Positions 1 through 16,194 of a stretch of 64,000 bases of DNA are shown piece by piece. Made by a program: the position numbers and the translations under genes. This DNA comes from Zeus faber (Eukaryota; Chordata; Actinopteri; Zeiformes; Zeidae): contig OY482846.1 in assembly GCA_960531495.1 (NCBI GenBank), positions 12,330,283 to 12,394,282 of the forward strand, read 5' to 3'. Positions within the stretch are counted from its first letter, which is position 1, and each line of letters begins with the position of its first letter. The notes beneath the pieces are model-generated. The model ran no database searches and had not been told where the DNA came from. It was given only the letters and a program-made list of their open reading frames with translations.

Positions 1-303
1 AGCGTTGGTCTGAGTCGGAGGTCGGTCTCGCATGTTGCTTTGTTTTATTGGAAGTAGATTCGTCCTCCGCTTTGTTGTGTAGTTTCCTCGATATTTGCAC
101 AGCAACGTTTTGACAAGAGGTCAGACAGGGGACGGCTGGGTCTAATCCTGCTGCAGCTCATTGCATTTTACTGTCACTGAGGCACCTGCCCAAGAGATTA
201 CCTCCTCCTTTGTATTTATAGATGTAACGTTTGTTTCTCTCTTCTTTTGTCACATCCTCTCTGTCTTTCTCACATTTTCCTTTTCCTTTCCTGTGGTCTC
301 CAG

Positions 304-3300
304 CAGAAGGAGAGGGACTATGCTCGGAAGTCTTGGAGCAACCTGTCACTGCCGCTGGCCCCCACTCTGTCCTTACCCCCCTCAAAGCGCTCCTCCTCCC
401 CCGGCAAGAAGAAGAGTAAAGTGACAGCGCCCTCTCCTGGCAGGTGAGAGAAACACGCACGAGCCGATAGATGGATACTTTATTCACCCCTACAGAGGGT
501 GACATAGGCAATAAGAAATAAATAGAATAAAATAGAGAAGAAATCTGGCAATATGCAATAAACTTAAAAAAATTACAAAAAAAATGACAATAGATTCTAA
601 ACCTAAAAATATACATTGAAGATAAATAATAATTAGAAAAAAAGTCCTACAATAAACACAAAAAATGCAATATACAGCAAACCTAGAAATTATATAAAAC
701 TATAAAATACACCTAAAAATTAACAATAAAAATAAACCTAAAATAAACAATAAATAAGGAAGATTTGGACTACATACACCTAAAAATTTTACAATAAGCA
801 ATAGATCAACAATTAATTTTGCCAGAAACAGATCAACAATTAATTTTGCCAGAAACAGAAAATTGTGACCATATGTTTCCACACATTTGGAAACATGTGA
901 TGGATGGAAGGTTTCTGATCATCCCACTCTCAGACCTCCGCAGAAAGTGCCGGGCCGCCCCCCGACCCCCAAGCTGCTCAAGTCTCCTGGGGCGGAGGAC
1001 CCCGGGAATCTGCGCCCAGTCCGGGGGACGGCGGGTGACAGCCCCCGCCCCACACACCCTCCCTCCCCCGGGGAACGGGAAGAGGAGGTGGAGCCCCAGG
1101 TCCTCAGCCCACCCCAGCCCCGACCTCAGCCGCTGGGACAGAACCGGAGCGCAGCCGAGCAGACGGCAGCGGCAGGCGGTCAGTTTCCGCTGTATTGTTT
1201 CGAATTCTCAATCCATTTGAAATAATTTATATGGATACTTATATGGATACTGGAAATTGTTTGGAAGATATGTAGGGTTTTTTTGTGAAAATTAAATTCC
1301 ACCATATAGTCACCTATGAATTGAAGTATAACTTTTCTGTATTACAAATTAATATTCCTTTATTAATTGTTGTGTTCATTTTTATATTTTTCGTGTATTT
1401 ACCCAATTTCCCTTCTGGGAATTAATATAGTGTTGTAAACCTTATCTTAGCTTGTTTTATTTTTTCTCAGACTGAATTTGTTACATAAAATATTTCGTTT
1501 TGCACGTCAGATGGCCCACTCAAAAGTTGGTAGTAGTTCTCATTATGTTTAACCCCTCAAATACCCTCAATGACATTCAACTTGGAGATTTTGAAATAAT
1601 CCATTTTTTTCATTTGTGATTACCGGCCTACATTGCAGCTTGGGGTTATATCCAAAATCCTACCTTGAAACGCAACACAAACAACCATCTGTGTGTTTTG
1701 AGCCATGAAATGCAGCATCACCGACTGCGTGTCCTCAGTTTGTGTCTCGTGCTGGGGAAAGGTCACTGTATATCAAATATTCCCTCGTGAGCTAGCTGTT
1801 TTGTTGCTTCAGAGTCCGCCGGCGGCCCCTCGGCCCACCGGCCATCCACGGGCACCACGAACCCGGAGGAGGCGAGTCGCATTCTGGCCGAAAAGCGCCG
1901 GCAGGCCCGGGAGCTGCGCGAGAGAGAGGAGGAACAGCGCCGCCTGCAGGAGGAGCAGGAGAGGTGCAGCGTGCGACAGTATGTGGAACTGACCTTTCTT
2001 GGAAGTACGGAAGGGTTAATGTGTGTGTGGCTCACCAGGCTGGCTAAGGAGGAGATGGTCCGTCGCCAGGCCGAGGAACAAGCTCTGAGAGAAGAGGAGG
2101 CCCAGCGCCAGGCGGAGGAGAGGAGGAGGAGGAAGAGGGAGGAGGAGAGGAAGGCTGAGGAAGAGAGACTGGAGATTGAGAGAGAGGAGGCAGAGAGACT
2201 GCAGAAACAGGTGAGAGAGAAAGAGAGAGAGATCCATCGATCCATCCACCCGTTTAAACCTGATGTACTCTAGACCTTTCTGTGTGTGTCTGCGGCTTTT
2301 CCAGCGAGAGGAAGAGGAGTCACGGCAGAGGGAAGAGGCTGAGCGACTGAGGCACGAGAGGGAGAAACACTTCCAGAAGGAGGAGGCAGAACGTCTGGAG
2401 AGGAAGAAGGTAAAGACGCTAGAATGACTCTAGAGCGTATCGACCGACTTCGGATGTCCCTAACCTTCCTCCTTCTCCCCGAAACCCGCAGCGTCTGGAA
2501 GAGATCATGAAGAGGACGAGGAGGTCGGACCCAGCAGAGAAGGTAAGAAATGTTAAAATATCAACTGTGACTTGGGGCGAAGAGTTTGTGATTGTTTGTC
2601 AATGTGATGTTCTTTTTCCCTCTTTTCCTTCTTCCTAGAAAGTTCCACCTAACAGGAATGGAGGCGATACAGGTAAGATGTTCTGGTCAATGATTCTGCT
2701 TGCTTGGTTATAACAGGGTTCTTACCGGGTCCTTGAGGTGTGTGAATTGCTTGACTTACGTCCTCAGCAACTTTTGTGCTGAAGTGCTTGAAAAGTCCTT
2801 GGAGAAATAGTGATCATTGAAAACCTGTGATATTCCCCCTGGTTTTGTTATTCAAATCGTAACATAATGAAAGATTTCCATAATTGCTTTTCCAACGTAC
2901 GTAGATGATGCAAGAGAAATGTGAATTTAATCCAGCGTGGTTGGTAATAGACACTGCTAATAGTAGATGATAATGAGATACATTTTTATATTTATATAAA
3001 ATATATAAATATATCAAATCTAAAACAATCAATATTAATAATTAACAATTAAATGAAATTATTCTAATTATTATTTAAGTAAATATAATTAATAATTAAT
3101 CAAAATGAAAGAAAATAAAGTAGACAGTGAGACTAAGATTATATTGTTTTTTAATGATTCATTTCATTTTGTACTTTCAGAATGAACCGTCATAGTAATA
3201 CCATAATAATAACAATAGAAGTCATAATATACATTTCTCAAATAAGTCTGTGTAAATATCTTTTGAAAGCACTCATAGTCATCCCCCGAAATCCTCCTGG

Positions 3301-3493
3301 AATTGTTCTCCACGCAGCTGTGAGTCCTGCTTCTCCTCCGGGCGTCTCAGTGGTGAGCCCAACATCGGCAGAACAACATCGAAACGGTAACGGCCACTCG
3401 GCCCCCAGCGCCGAGCCCGGAATGTTCCGCGACACCAGCATCACGGCCCTGACCGCTCCCGGATCCAGGTATGATGGAAGAAAAGACCACGTC

Positions 3494-3571
<78 letters not shown>

Positions 3572-3833
3572 AAACAGGTCAAATAGGCCAGACAAACACT
3601 TGTTATATTCTGTCACTCTTTCCTCTACGTCCGGACTCATTTCTCGTCTTTTCCTCAGGGAGAACGGAGACTTTGAGGAGGTGATTGTGCTTCCTCCGGG
3701 CTCCAGACTGTGTCCTCCTGGGGCGGAGCAGCAGCAGGACTCCAGGGCTTCAGTCGTGGCCTTCAGGGAGAACGGCCTCCTCAAGCCCCTCGCTGCCGTG
3801 GACGACTTGTCAGCTCAGCAGGGAACAGGTTAG
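304..3833 (+). CDS. map7: map7 (ensconsin), C-terminal half, nine exons, 5' end outside window
   Basis: Exons: 304-443, 934-1178, 1813-1963, 2039-2210, 2305-2409, 2492-2542, 2639-2672, 3318-3468, 3659-3833. All boundaries are AG/GT and all phases agree, giving 407 residues. Ensconsin binds microtubules through its N-terminal region (not in the window) and recruits kinesin-1 (KIF5) through the C-terminal coiled coil. That coiled coil is seen in exons 3-6: NPEEASRILAEKRRQAREL, then a long Glu/Arg/Gln-rich helix, then EREKHFQKEEAERLERKK and RLEEIMKRTRRS, closely matching recalled vertebrate MAP7. The first two exons are the Ser/Pro-rich linker. The last exon has the MAP7 tail motif ENGDFEEVIVLPPGSR (family ENxxFEEIINLPIGSK). 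I take TAG at 3831-3833 as the stop. A donor-like GT at 3829 could instead lead to a tiny terminal exon, because mammalian MAP7 ends a few residues later. MAP7 is preferred over MAP7D1-3 because of this tail and the mtfr2/pde7b neighbourhood. Confidence 0.9.
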
Positions 3834-4465
3834 GGGGGTGTCCTCAAACTGTGGTGCCTGACCCACACGGGGTCCCTGGACCCCCCCCAAAAATACACGT
3901 CAATGGATGTCAGTACAAACATAAATTGTAACAAAATTCATGACTATGGGTGGGTTGCACCAACAAGGATTATGGTTTACACTGGATTAAAAGTAAAGTT
4001 TACATATTAGTCCTGCTTCACAAAACTCTAAACTGGTTTAATTTAAATCTTGGTAAAAAATAGTGAATTATTAGATCATTATTGTTCTTTATTTGTATCA
4101 TATTGTTCCAATATTTTAAACTCAGATTTAAACCCTGATTGGTGATTTACTTAAAATTAATACTTAAGGTGGTTTAACTCAAAGAAATGTCAGTATTTTT
4201 GGGGCGGGTGGACTAAAATAATGAAGTTCCTTGACGAAAAAACAAGGGTCCGACTCCACGCTGTTGCGTTTTATGACAATGTCAAGGCTCTTTTTAGGTT
4301 TGTCCAGCAGGATCTATGCTGCTCCACCTCCCTTATCTCCTTTGCAGAACCAATTCAGACAAAATTAACTGCTGATCATCAATAAATACATGAAGGTGTT
4401 ATCTCAAACAGGGGGGTCTTCCACAGAATCATGTTTGATTTAGGGGGTCTCTGAATGAGGGCAGA
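3834..4465. repeat. hAT-like MITE copy after map7
   Basis: It begins with CTCAAACTGTGGTGCC and a C-rich GGACCCCCCCC motif and ends near GTTTGATTTAGGGGGTCTC (about 4435-4453). The same end motif occurs at 26217-26237 in a second copy. The ends resemble teleost hAT-derived MITEs of the 'ggttcccaaac/gggggtcccc' type. Interior AT-rich, no ORF. It may form part of the map7 3' UTR. Exact limits are not determined. Confidence 0.45.
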
Positions 4466-4611
4466 AGTGTTGGAACACCTGTCCTGACCACTGCTGTGAC
4501 TTTATTTAATCCAACTTCTCCTGCTTTGTCAAGTTGAATGATGGCGGCCATTTTTCTTTTCTTTCCTCCCAAACTTGTAGATGTTGCCTGATGCTCATGG
4601 GCGCCCGGGAC

Positions 4612-4661
<50 letters not shown>

Positions 4662-6669
4662 CACACCCGGGATCCAGGGGAGAGAGAGTGGTCAGAGCAT
4701 GAGAGCCTGAGAGACAGAGTGGAGTTTGGAAAAATGGTCCCCTCATGGCCAGACCTGTTCTTAGGTGCAGTTTCATTAGTTTAGCGCTTTTTCTTTCCAC
4801 GGCTGTTTCCCAAAGCTGATGTCTCCAAAGAGCTCTCCCAAAGCTTCCAGCCACAGCACTCCCCCAGAGGAAAAGATCGTCTCTCCACCTCTGACCACAA
4901 ATGTGTCGTGTGCGGCCACACTGCTGAAATGTCCTGAATTGAACGTGCCCTGAAATGGCAGAAGTGCAGTTCAGGTTTTCCACCATCATACAATATGAGT
5001 AGGGTGGGGTTGTGTTTGTCTTGTAGTACCTGTAAAGCGAGATCAGCGGTCGAGTCTTCTGTCACCATACTCCAGGGGTTTCCTGTGCCCTTAGCATTAA
5101 GAGGGTTTGTGTGTTTTGTTTCACTTCAGAGAAACCTTGTAATTCTAAGGTTTGGACATTGTTTGAAATTGTAGGGATGAGAAAAAGGGCATCCCAGTGA
5201 TTGTAGGCATATTTGTGATACGTGATAATGCCTACAGAGGGTGGAGAGGGGCTACAAAGGCTAGTTTTGGGGGGGGGGGGGGGGTGTCTATGGTTGAATT
5301 TAAGTTAAACATTAACAAAAAGACTGTTCTGAGTAAAGAATTAGGTTGTAAACTAATGATGTTTAGTTTTCTATAATTGCTGTAAAGACAAGTTTTTGTT
5401 TTGTATTTCTCTCCCCCACCCTCTCTCAGAATAATCTTGTTTTCCTTTTTGTGAGCTTTGCTGGACAGGAGGTAAATGCTTGACAATCCTGTTGAGGCAG
5501 CATTACGGAGCCCATCAGCAGCTCTGGTGGAGTCTCCTGAAGGTAGTGGCCAGGCACCCATGAAATGGATAAAAATAATTTAAAAAAGTTATAATAATGC
5601 TTAATCTGACAATGACCTTATCCAGCGGAAATTGAGGGTTAATCAAAAAGAAACAGCATTTTGGACCTTACTTTGCCTTACGATGTGAAGCAATGCAGTC
5701 ATTTATGGACTCAACTGTCATTAACATGAACACAAGATGTGTGCTCCGTAGACACAAGTTCAACACTCTGCCATCAAATGGCTCCCTATTCATCCTGCCT
5801 ATAATGTAGTCTCTAAAATCTAGCTGAACTGGAATGCTATTTGAGTAAGAGATGCGTTACATGTTCGCCATTTGTCTGTGACAGAGGGTGCAAGTGCAAT
5901 CCAAGTTGTTCCACCTCATGTTAATGAAAGAAAGGACTAAAAGCAATAATTGTCTCCCGAGTCTCCTCTCAGGACATCGTCTCCTGCATCGAGATCCTGA
6001 AGAGAACGCTACTGTGCTGGACATCATTTTGAGCCGCATCATTGTTGCAGATACTTCTGTGGTTGCAACTGGAGAGTGTGCGGTTCTCCAAGCTTTGCAC
6101 TTCCATGTTCTATCATCTCAATGTTTTCATCCGGTTGGACTGTCTTCAAGGGCATTGAAGCTGAATGGTTGCGACAACATTTTATGTTTTCCAGGTTATT
6201 TTTTGGAATGGTTGCATTGAAGACTGAAGTTATACATTGATCCTGTAATTTATGTTTAAAGTTCTATATCAAGATGGCTGTAACAAAGCTTTAAACACCA
6301 ACTAGATGCTATCCTTAGAAGGAAGGGGCGACAGACTGAGTTCTTAACTGTTGGACAGAAATCATCTCCCACCCGTGCTTCATGGCATGCTAATAAAGAC
6401 TACATTTTGTGAAGTTTTTTGTGAAGCTTCTGTACTAGAACAGCATGATTATCAGAAACAGACAATTGTCAGCGTTGAAAGGTTGTTTAAAAATATTCAA
6501 CAACAAGAATATACAGACAATAGCAATGAAAACAGAAAATATTTACATCCAACTGCACATCACGTTGGCGGAGATCTTGAATAGATTCAGCCTTTATCCC
6601 CCAGATCACGGGATACAAAGCTCCACCACAGTGTGTTGGTACGATGCGCTACACAAAGCTGCTCCAGTT
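4466..6669. other. intergenic, map7 to armc1l (tail to tail)
   Basis: No exon with family support was found here. The stretch holds an (AC)n microsatellite at 4613-4667 and a run of 16 G at 5269-5284. Open frames in it are short and unsupported. Any terminal map7 mini-exon and the 3' UTRs of both convergent genes would lie here, but I could not locate them. In mammals BCLAF1 lies between MAP7 and MTFR2; nothing resembling it is visible. Confidence 0.5.
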
Positions 6670-8399
6670 TCACCAGTAGAAAGTCTTTGTGAGGAAACTG
6701 GCAGCGGAGGTGAGCCAGCTGCCGCTGTCGTCCTGCTTGGCCGCGGTGCGAGACACGGCGTGGTGCGTCGCCCTCTCGGGGCTGTTCTCCTCCTCCTCCG
6801 GGAGGTAGTCCGGAAGGACGGCGTTCTGCTGGACCTCGGCACCGCACGGAGCCAGAACGACAAGGACCTGAGAGGAGCCCGGCGCAGAGCAGGGGGGGAA
6901 TTATGGAGGGAATCTTCTTCACTGCACAGATGAGAATAAAAGTTTAAACTCGCCTCCTCTCCCGCTTCGTTCTTCACCACCTGCTTGGCCGACAGAACCT
7001 TGGTCTCAGCGATGGCCGACACCAGACTCTGAAGTGAAGAGAAAGAGTTTACCAGAGTTTAAACTATTTCCAAGTCACAGGAGAGGCCTTCTTTTCTTAA
7101 TGAAGATTAGACCAAGTGGATCTGAGAAATGACACTGTGGGGTTTTTTTTTTTCCCCCCTGTACCTCGGTGAGGAGGTCTGATCGTATGCGGACGGTGCA
7201 CCTCTTGGTGGCCATCTGGAAGGTGAAGCTGATCACTCCTTTAACCCGAAGAAGAGCATCTTCACACAGGCCTCGCTGGACCTTAACAAGACAAACCAGT
7301 GGAATTAACGCATTATACTGCTGATTGTAAAAAAAAATGTATAACTGGTATTAATGGCTCCTTTAAAAAAAAAAAAAAAAGACAATCACAAACCCAGAAG
7401 ATAAACTGGGAGCAGAAGTGGTCGTGTCCATCCGCTCCACTGCTCCACTCACCGTGCTGTCCAGGCCCTGGATGTGCAGTGTGACTGACTTGGCCTTTTT
7501 GTTGGAGGAGTTGATGAAGAACTGGGGCTTCTTCTTCGGCTTCTTCTCGGGAGTACGGCACACAGGCTCGGTGGGTAAACTCAGTAAGCCGTACACCTCC
7601 TTAGCCAGGGCTGCGATGTTGACACACAGACCTACCCTATAAGGCAGAAGACAAAATACATCTATGGAGGCGTTTTGATGAGTGTGCTGTGCCCCAAAAA
7701 CAATGTGTCCACGTCCGTATAATAACAGACTGGGCCCATCGCTATTAAAACCAATCCGATAAAAGAATCTATTGACATAAACATGGCACTGCATACGATT
7801 TTTCCCGCACAGTCGTCATCTTACCGGTCCATCAGGTTCTCCAGGCTCACCATCATACCCAGCTCGTTCCTCATGTTGTTGATGTTGGTGGACAGCTCGG
7901 CCAAGTAGCGAAGAGTCTGAGGACGTAAAGGAAAGACGGGAAGATGGCAGACGGCGGCGTGTTCCACAATGTAGTTGTACAATTAGGTGAGTGCTTCACG
8001 TCATCGCTCCAGTGAATGACATCGCAACTGTTTAAACTGAAATCTTATAAAATGATCAATGGACAGTGCAGGCGACGAGACCATTGCGGACAAACATCAT
8101 CTGACAACTGAACGCGGGAAATTCAACGGGTTGATCATGCAATAAAATGGGTTGTGGACCCGCAGACACCCTGACCTGCACGCCTCTCTGCCGCCAACAC
8201 GTTTATTTCCCAGTGGTGTAGAAACCCGCGCGACGAAGGGAGTTACCTGCAGGGTGGCGAACAGCACCTCCGGGTCGAGGTGGTCCAGAAACAGAACCAG
8301 CCCGGGGAGACAGCCCTGGTCCTGGACGATGGCTTCCCGGTTCTGCGGCTCGGAGGCCAAGTCCCGCAGCTGACTCACCACTGACAGGGCGTTCATCAT
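6670..8399 (-). CDS. armc1l: armc1-like gene (armadillo repeat-containing 1 paralog), complete coding region
   Basis: Exons in transcript order: 8399-8247, 7916-7825, 7636-7453, 7281-7165, 7028-6954, 6867-6670. Phases agree; 272 residues (recalled human ARMC1 about 282). ARMC1 is a cytosolic/outer-mitochondrial-membrane protein linked to mitochondrial distribution and the MIB/MICOS bridge. Exon 1 encodes [15 protein letters not shown] and [17 protein letters not shown], close to ARMC1. Exon 2 has [12 protein letters not shown]. Exon 3 carries a Lys-rich [19 protein letters not shown] and LHIQGLDST, the start of an HMA-like fold continued by exon 4 ([20 protein letters not shown]). The C-terminus [15 protein letters not shown] matches the ARMC1 end. 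Start: the first of two adjacent ATGs at 8399/8396. The intron after 6954 has a GC donor. The gene is divergent from mtfr2. Called armc1l rather than armc1 because of the 6q23-type neighbourhood. Confidence 0.9.
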
Positions 8400-8687
8400 T
8401 ATATCCTAAAGCTGAAACCTAAAAAAAAAAAATTATAATAATAATAATAATGATGATGATAATAAAATGGTGGGGAACGGTGGTCACATGCAACCACGCG
8501 AGTAGAAGCAGGGGGGGTTAATGCTATACAAGCTAACATTAGCGCGAAGGCAAGCGCGCTAAGTTTAGGCAAAAACACCTCAACAAACTAACTCCTAAAA
8601 ATGTATAATAGAGTAATCTCCAATAACGTCAACGTGTGTGTGGGGGGATTGTAACTTAGTCCATTTAATTATGAGGCGAAACTTACC
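8400..8687 (-). other. 5' UTR intron of armc1l
   Basis: On the - strand a strong donor CCGTG|GTAAGT lies at 8687/8686. A polypyrimidine tract and acceptors (TTTAG at about 8419 and TTTCAG at 8412) lie just upstream of the start codon. This implies a noncoding first exon extending from 8687 into the GC-rich block. Confidence 0.6.
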
Positions 8688-9030
8688 ACGGAGAACGGCT
8701 TCTCCACGCAAATACAAATTTGGTGCTGTTTATTTTTGTCGGAACACGATTGGACGAGCGGCCACCTGCCAGGCGGCACCATCCCGCCCTCCCATTCGCC
8801 GATACGGCAGCTCGCAGTTTTGCACCCAATCGCGACGCGTTTTACTGAAGCCCGCTCGCATTCGAGTTCCCCCCGGAGCCGCTCGCCGAGAAAGAGGAAC
8901 GTGACGCGGGGGGGCAAGCGGCGAGGACGCGGCGGACGAACTGCGGCTTGTTCGGCGTCTGCTCCGCAAAAACGAACGCAGAGAGCGAAGCGGACCCCGA
9001 CGAGACGCGTTAAAACGGCGAGTTTCCACC
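8688..9030. promoter_or_regulatory. divergent CpG-rich promoter of armc1l (-) and mtfr2 (+)
   Basis: GC-rich, CpG-dense block between the heads of the two genes, with many CG dinucleotides at 8800-9010 against an AT-rich background. It contains CCAATCG/ATTGG-type boxes (ATTGGACGAGC at about 8750 and CACCCAATCGCG at about 8822). No TATA box is evident. The armc1l first-exon donor lies at its left edge. The mtfr2 noncoding first exon is inferred to lie on the right side. Start sites are not defined. Confidence 0.6.
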
Positions 9031-9501
9031 CATGTCTGTTGGGTCTTTGTTTTTTGTTTTTTGTTTTTACTTTATTCCGCGTTTTCTAACGCGCGTTTGT
9101 AAACTTGCGGCGTTTCCTGGGTGGTTGATGATGCAGATGTTTGTTTTTGTTGATAATCTCCAGCTTCGTCGTGTGTTGCGAATACTTTTCTGTTTAGTAT
9201 TATGTTTGTGTTTATTGTCTACTACCATTTTTGATAAAAAAAAAAATATTGTGGTTTATTTTATGTTGGCATTTTTTGGGGTTTGTTAAATTTTGGACAT
9301 TTAAGATTCACCTGTATGGTTCGCTGATAATGCATTCAGGTGCAGGCTTCACACATGAAATATGTTTACTTGTCTTTCTGTCTTCTTTCTGCAGGTACAG
9401 ATGTGACATGTTTTCGGGGTAGCTGCTTGGTGCAGAGTGTTTTGTTATTTTTAACAGACAGAGGATCTGCTCAGCGTGCTGCTGCTGCTGCAGATCTCCC
9501 A

Positions 9502-14386
<4,885 letters not shown>

Positions 14387-16180
14387 TCCTGGTAAACTGC
14401 TGCTGATCTCACCAGACCCCCTGAGCTGTACGAAACCCCCAAAACTGTACAGATCAGTACAGTCGCTACATGACTACTGCAACTCCACACTTGGCATCTT
14501 TTGTATATGTTTACATGCAGTTACGAAACTTTTATTTAGAATTAACATGTTCATTGGGAAAAGTATGTTTTGTTGGGAGGTTTGAATGTTATGTTTTTGT
14601 TTTATTGGACCATTTTGACATGTGCCAAAAGTATTTTTAATTTGATAAAATTATTTTGTTCTTGTTTTGGGGTTGTTGTTTTTTATTATGCTCCCTGCGT
14701 TGTTGCTGTACAGTGTTTTATTTTTTTATTTTTCCTCAAATATGATTTATATTTTTTTGTTTTTTTTTGTGTCCAAAGCAGCAGTTAAAGGATAAACATA
14801 ATGTTATTAAGAAGCCTAGTGTAGTGCCTGTTCAAAACATGCCTGTTTGGAATGTCCTTGGGTCCCCAGCAATACACTTCCTGAAGCCCCGCCCCACTGC
14901 TGCACAGAGCTGAGAAGCTCACTGTTCGCTTGTTTATTCAAAGTTCATTAATATTACACGTGTTGGGTGTCCAAATTGCACCAAATTCGACAGTGCAGGT
15001 CCTTGGGTCCGCAGCAGTGTACCCGCCAAGTGTGAAGTAGATAGGATGAACGGTTGTCGAGCTAATCGAAGGACATACAGGTGATGTCATACCACAAAGT
15101 ATGTTTATTGTGTTGTGTTGTATTGTTTCTGCAATGCATGTTAATGCTCATTCTATGCAAGTTCATTTCATATGCTGCGTTTGTTGCTGCTCTGCACTGA
15201 ATGCATCTTTTTATTTTATTTTTTAATCCATAAAATGTGCAAAACCTGATTCCTCGCACAATTAATTATTTTGCTATCTTACAATCACAAAACTACAACT
15301 AAACAACCCACAACTCTGTCTTAATTTTATTGTTTTTTTTGTTTAAATTTGTTTATTAATTTCAAAACCGCAATACGTTTGATATGCTTTGAAAACGTGT
15401 TATATAGTTTGTGCTGAACAAAGGCATAAATGGAAACCAACTTAGGTCACTTTACACTTGTATATCCCTTGATTTACAAAAGATCTAGTTATGTAATTGG
15501 TTAAAATTTAAATTCCCACTAAAACTAAACCATACATACACGTTCGTCCTGAAGGAATAATATTTGTTAGTGGAGTCGATTAAAATACAAAATAATCTTA
15601 ATGTGTTATCACAAATACACTGGAGGTTGAAAATAATCCATGTGTACTGCTTTAATTTACAGAACAACAGCAACAGATCATGGCTGGATCTTTTTATGGT
15701 TCAGCCTGTGTGACCTTAAATGACAAAAATATCTTCAGAAAAAAATCTGCCAGAAAACAACCATTAGGAGGAAGAGGGGGGCCAGGTGGATAATATCTGC
15801 TTTAACTCCATATGAATGTTCCTGTGATTACCGGAGTTTTACTTTTTCAGTTCTTTTCCAGTCTCAAGTCATTTTCAACGTAACAAATAGTGCAACAGAA
15901 ATGGAACAGAATGAAAAGAAAAGGAGCAAAATGCACCAGAGAGGCTGCAAACCTGAGTAGGTTGGTGAAATATAACTCGCCTGGAAAATAACTTTAAGAA
16001 ATTTAAGATAAAGGTGAGATAAAAGACAAGAAGGAAATGTAGCCCTTGGGTGCTTGTTGCTGTTGCTTATTCTTATTCCAAAACAAATGATGAAATGAGG
16101 GAGAACAATCTGGGTACAACTGGGTGGGTGTTACAGAATGAGGGTGGAAAATAGCACGTGGTGATTAATCTGCCTTTGTC
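14387..16180. other. mtfr2 3' UTR and intergenic DNA
   Basis: AT-rich. The first few hundred bases are probably mtfr2 3' UTR. At about 14880-15030 there is a dispersed repeat that recurs at about 37837-37972 (shared TTATTAATATTACACGTG-like core with GTGTCCAAATTGCAC). Nothing else is supported. Confidence 0.5.
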
Positions 16181-16194
16181 ACCGAGCCACTGGG

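Noticed and set aside
3471-3600. Open frames of alternating Cys-Val or Thr-His at this and many other sites
   Set aside because: They are translations of (GT)n/(CA)n microsatellites, not proteins.
5888-6220. 110-codon + strand frame between map7 and armc1l
   Set aside because: No similarity to a known family, and it does not supply the expected map7 tail.
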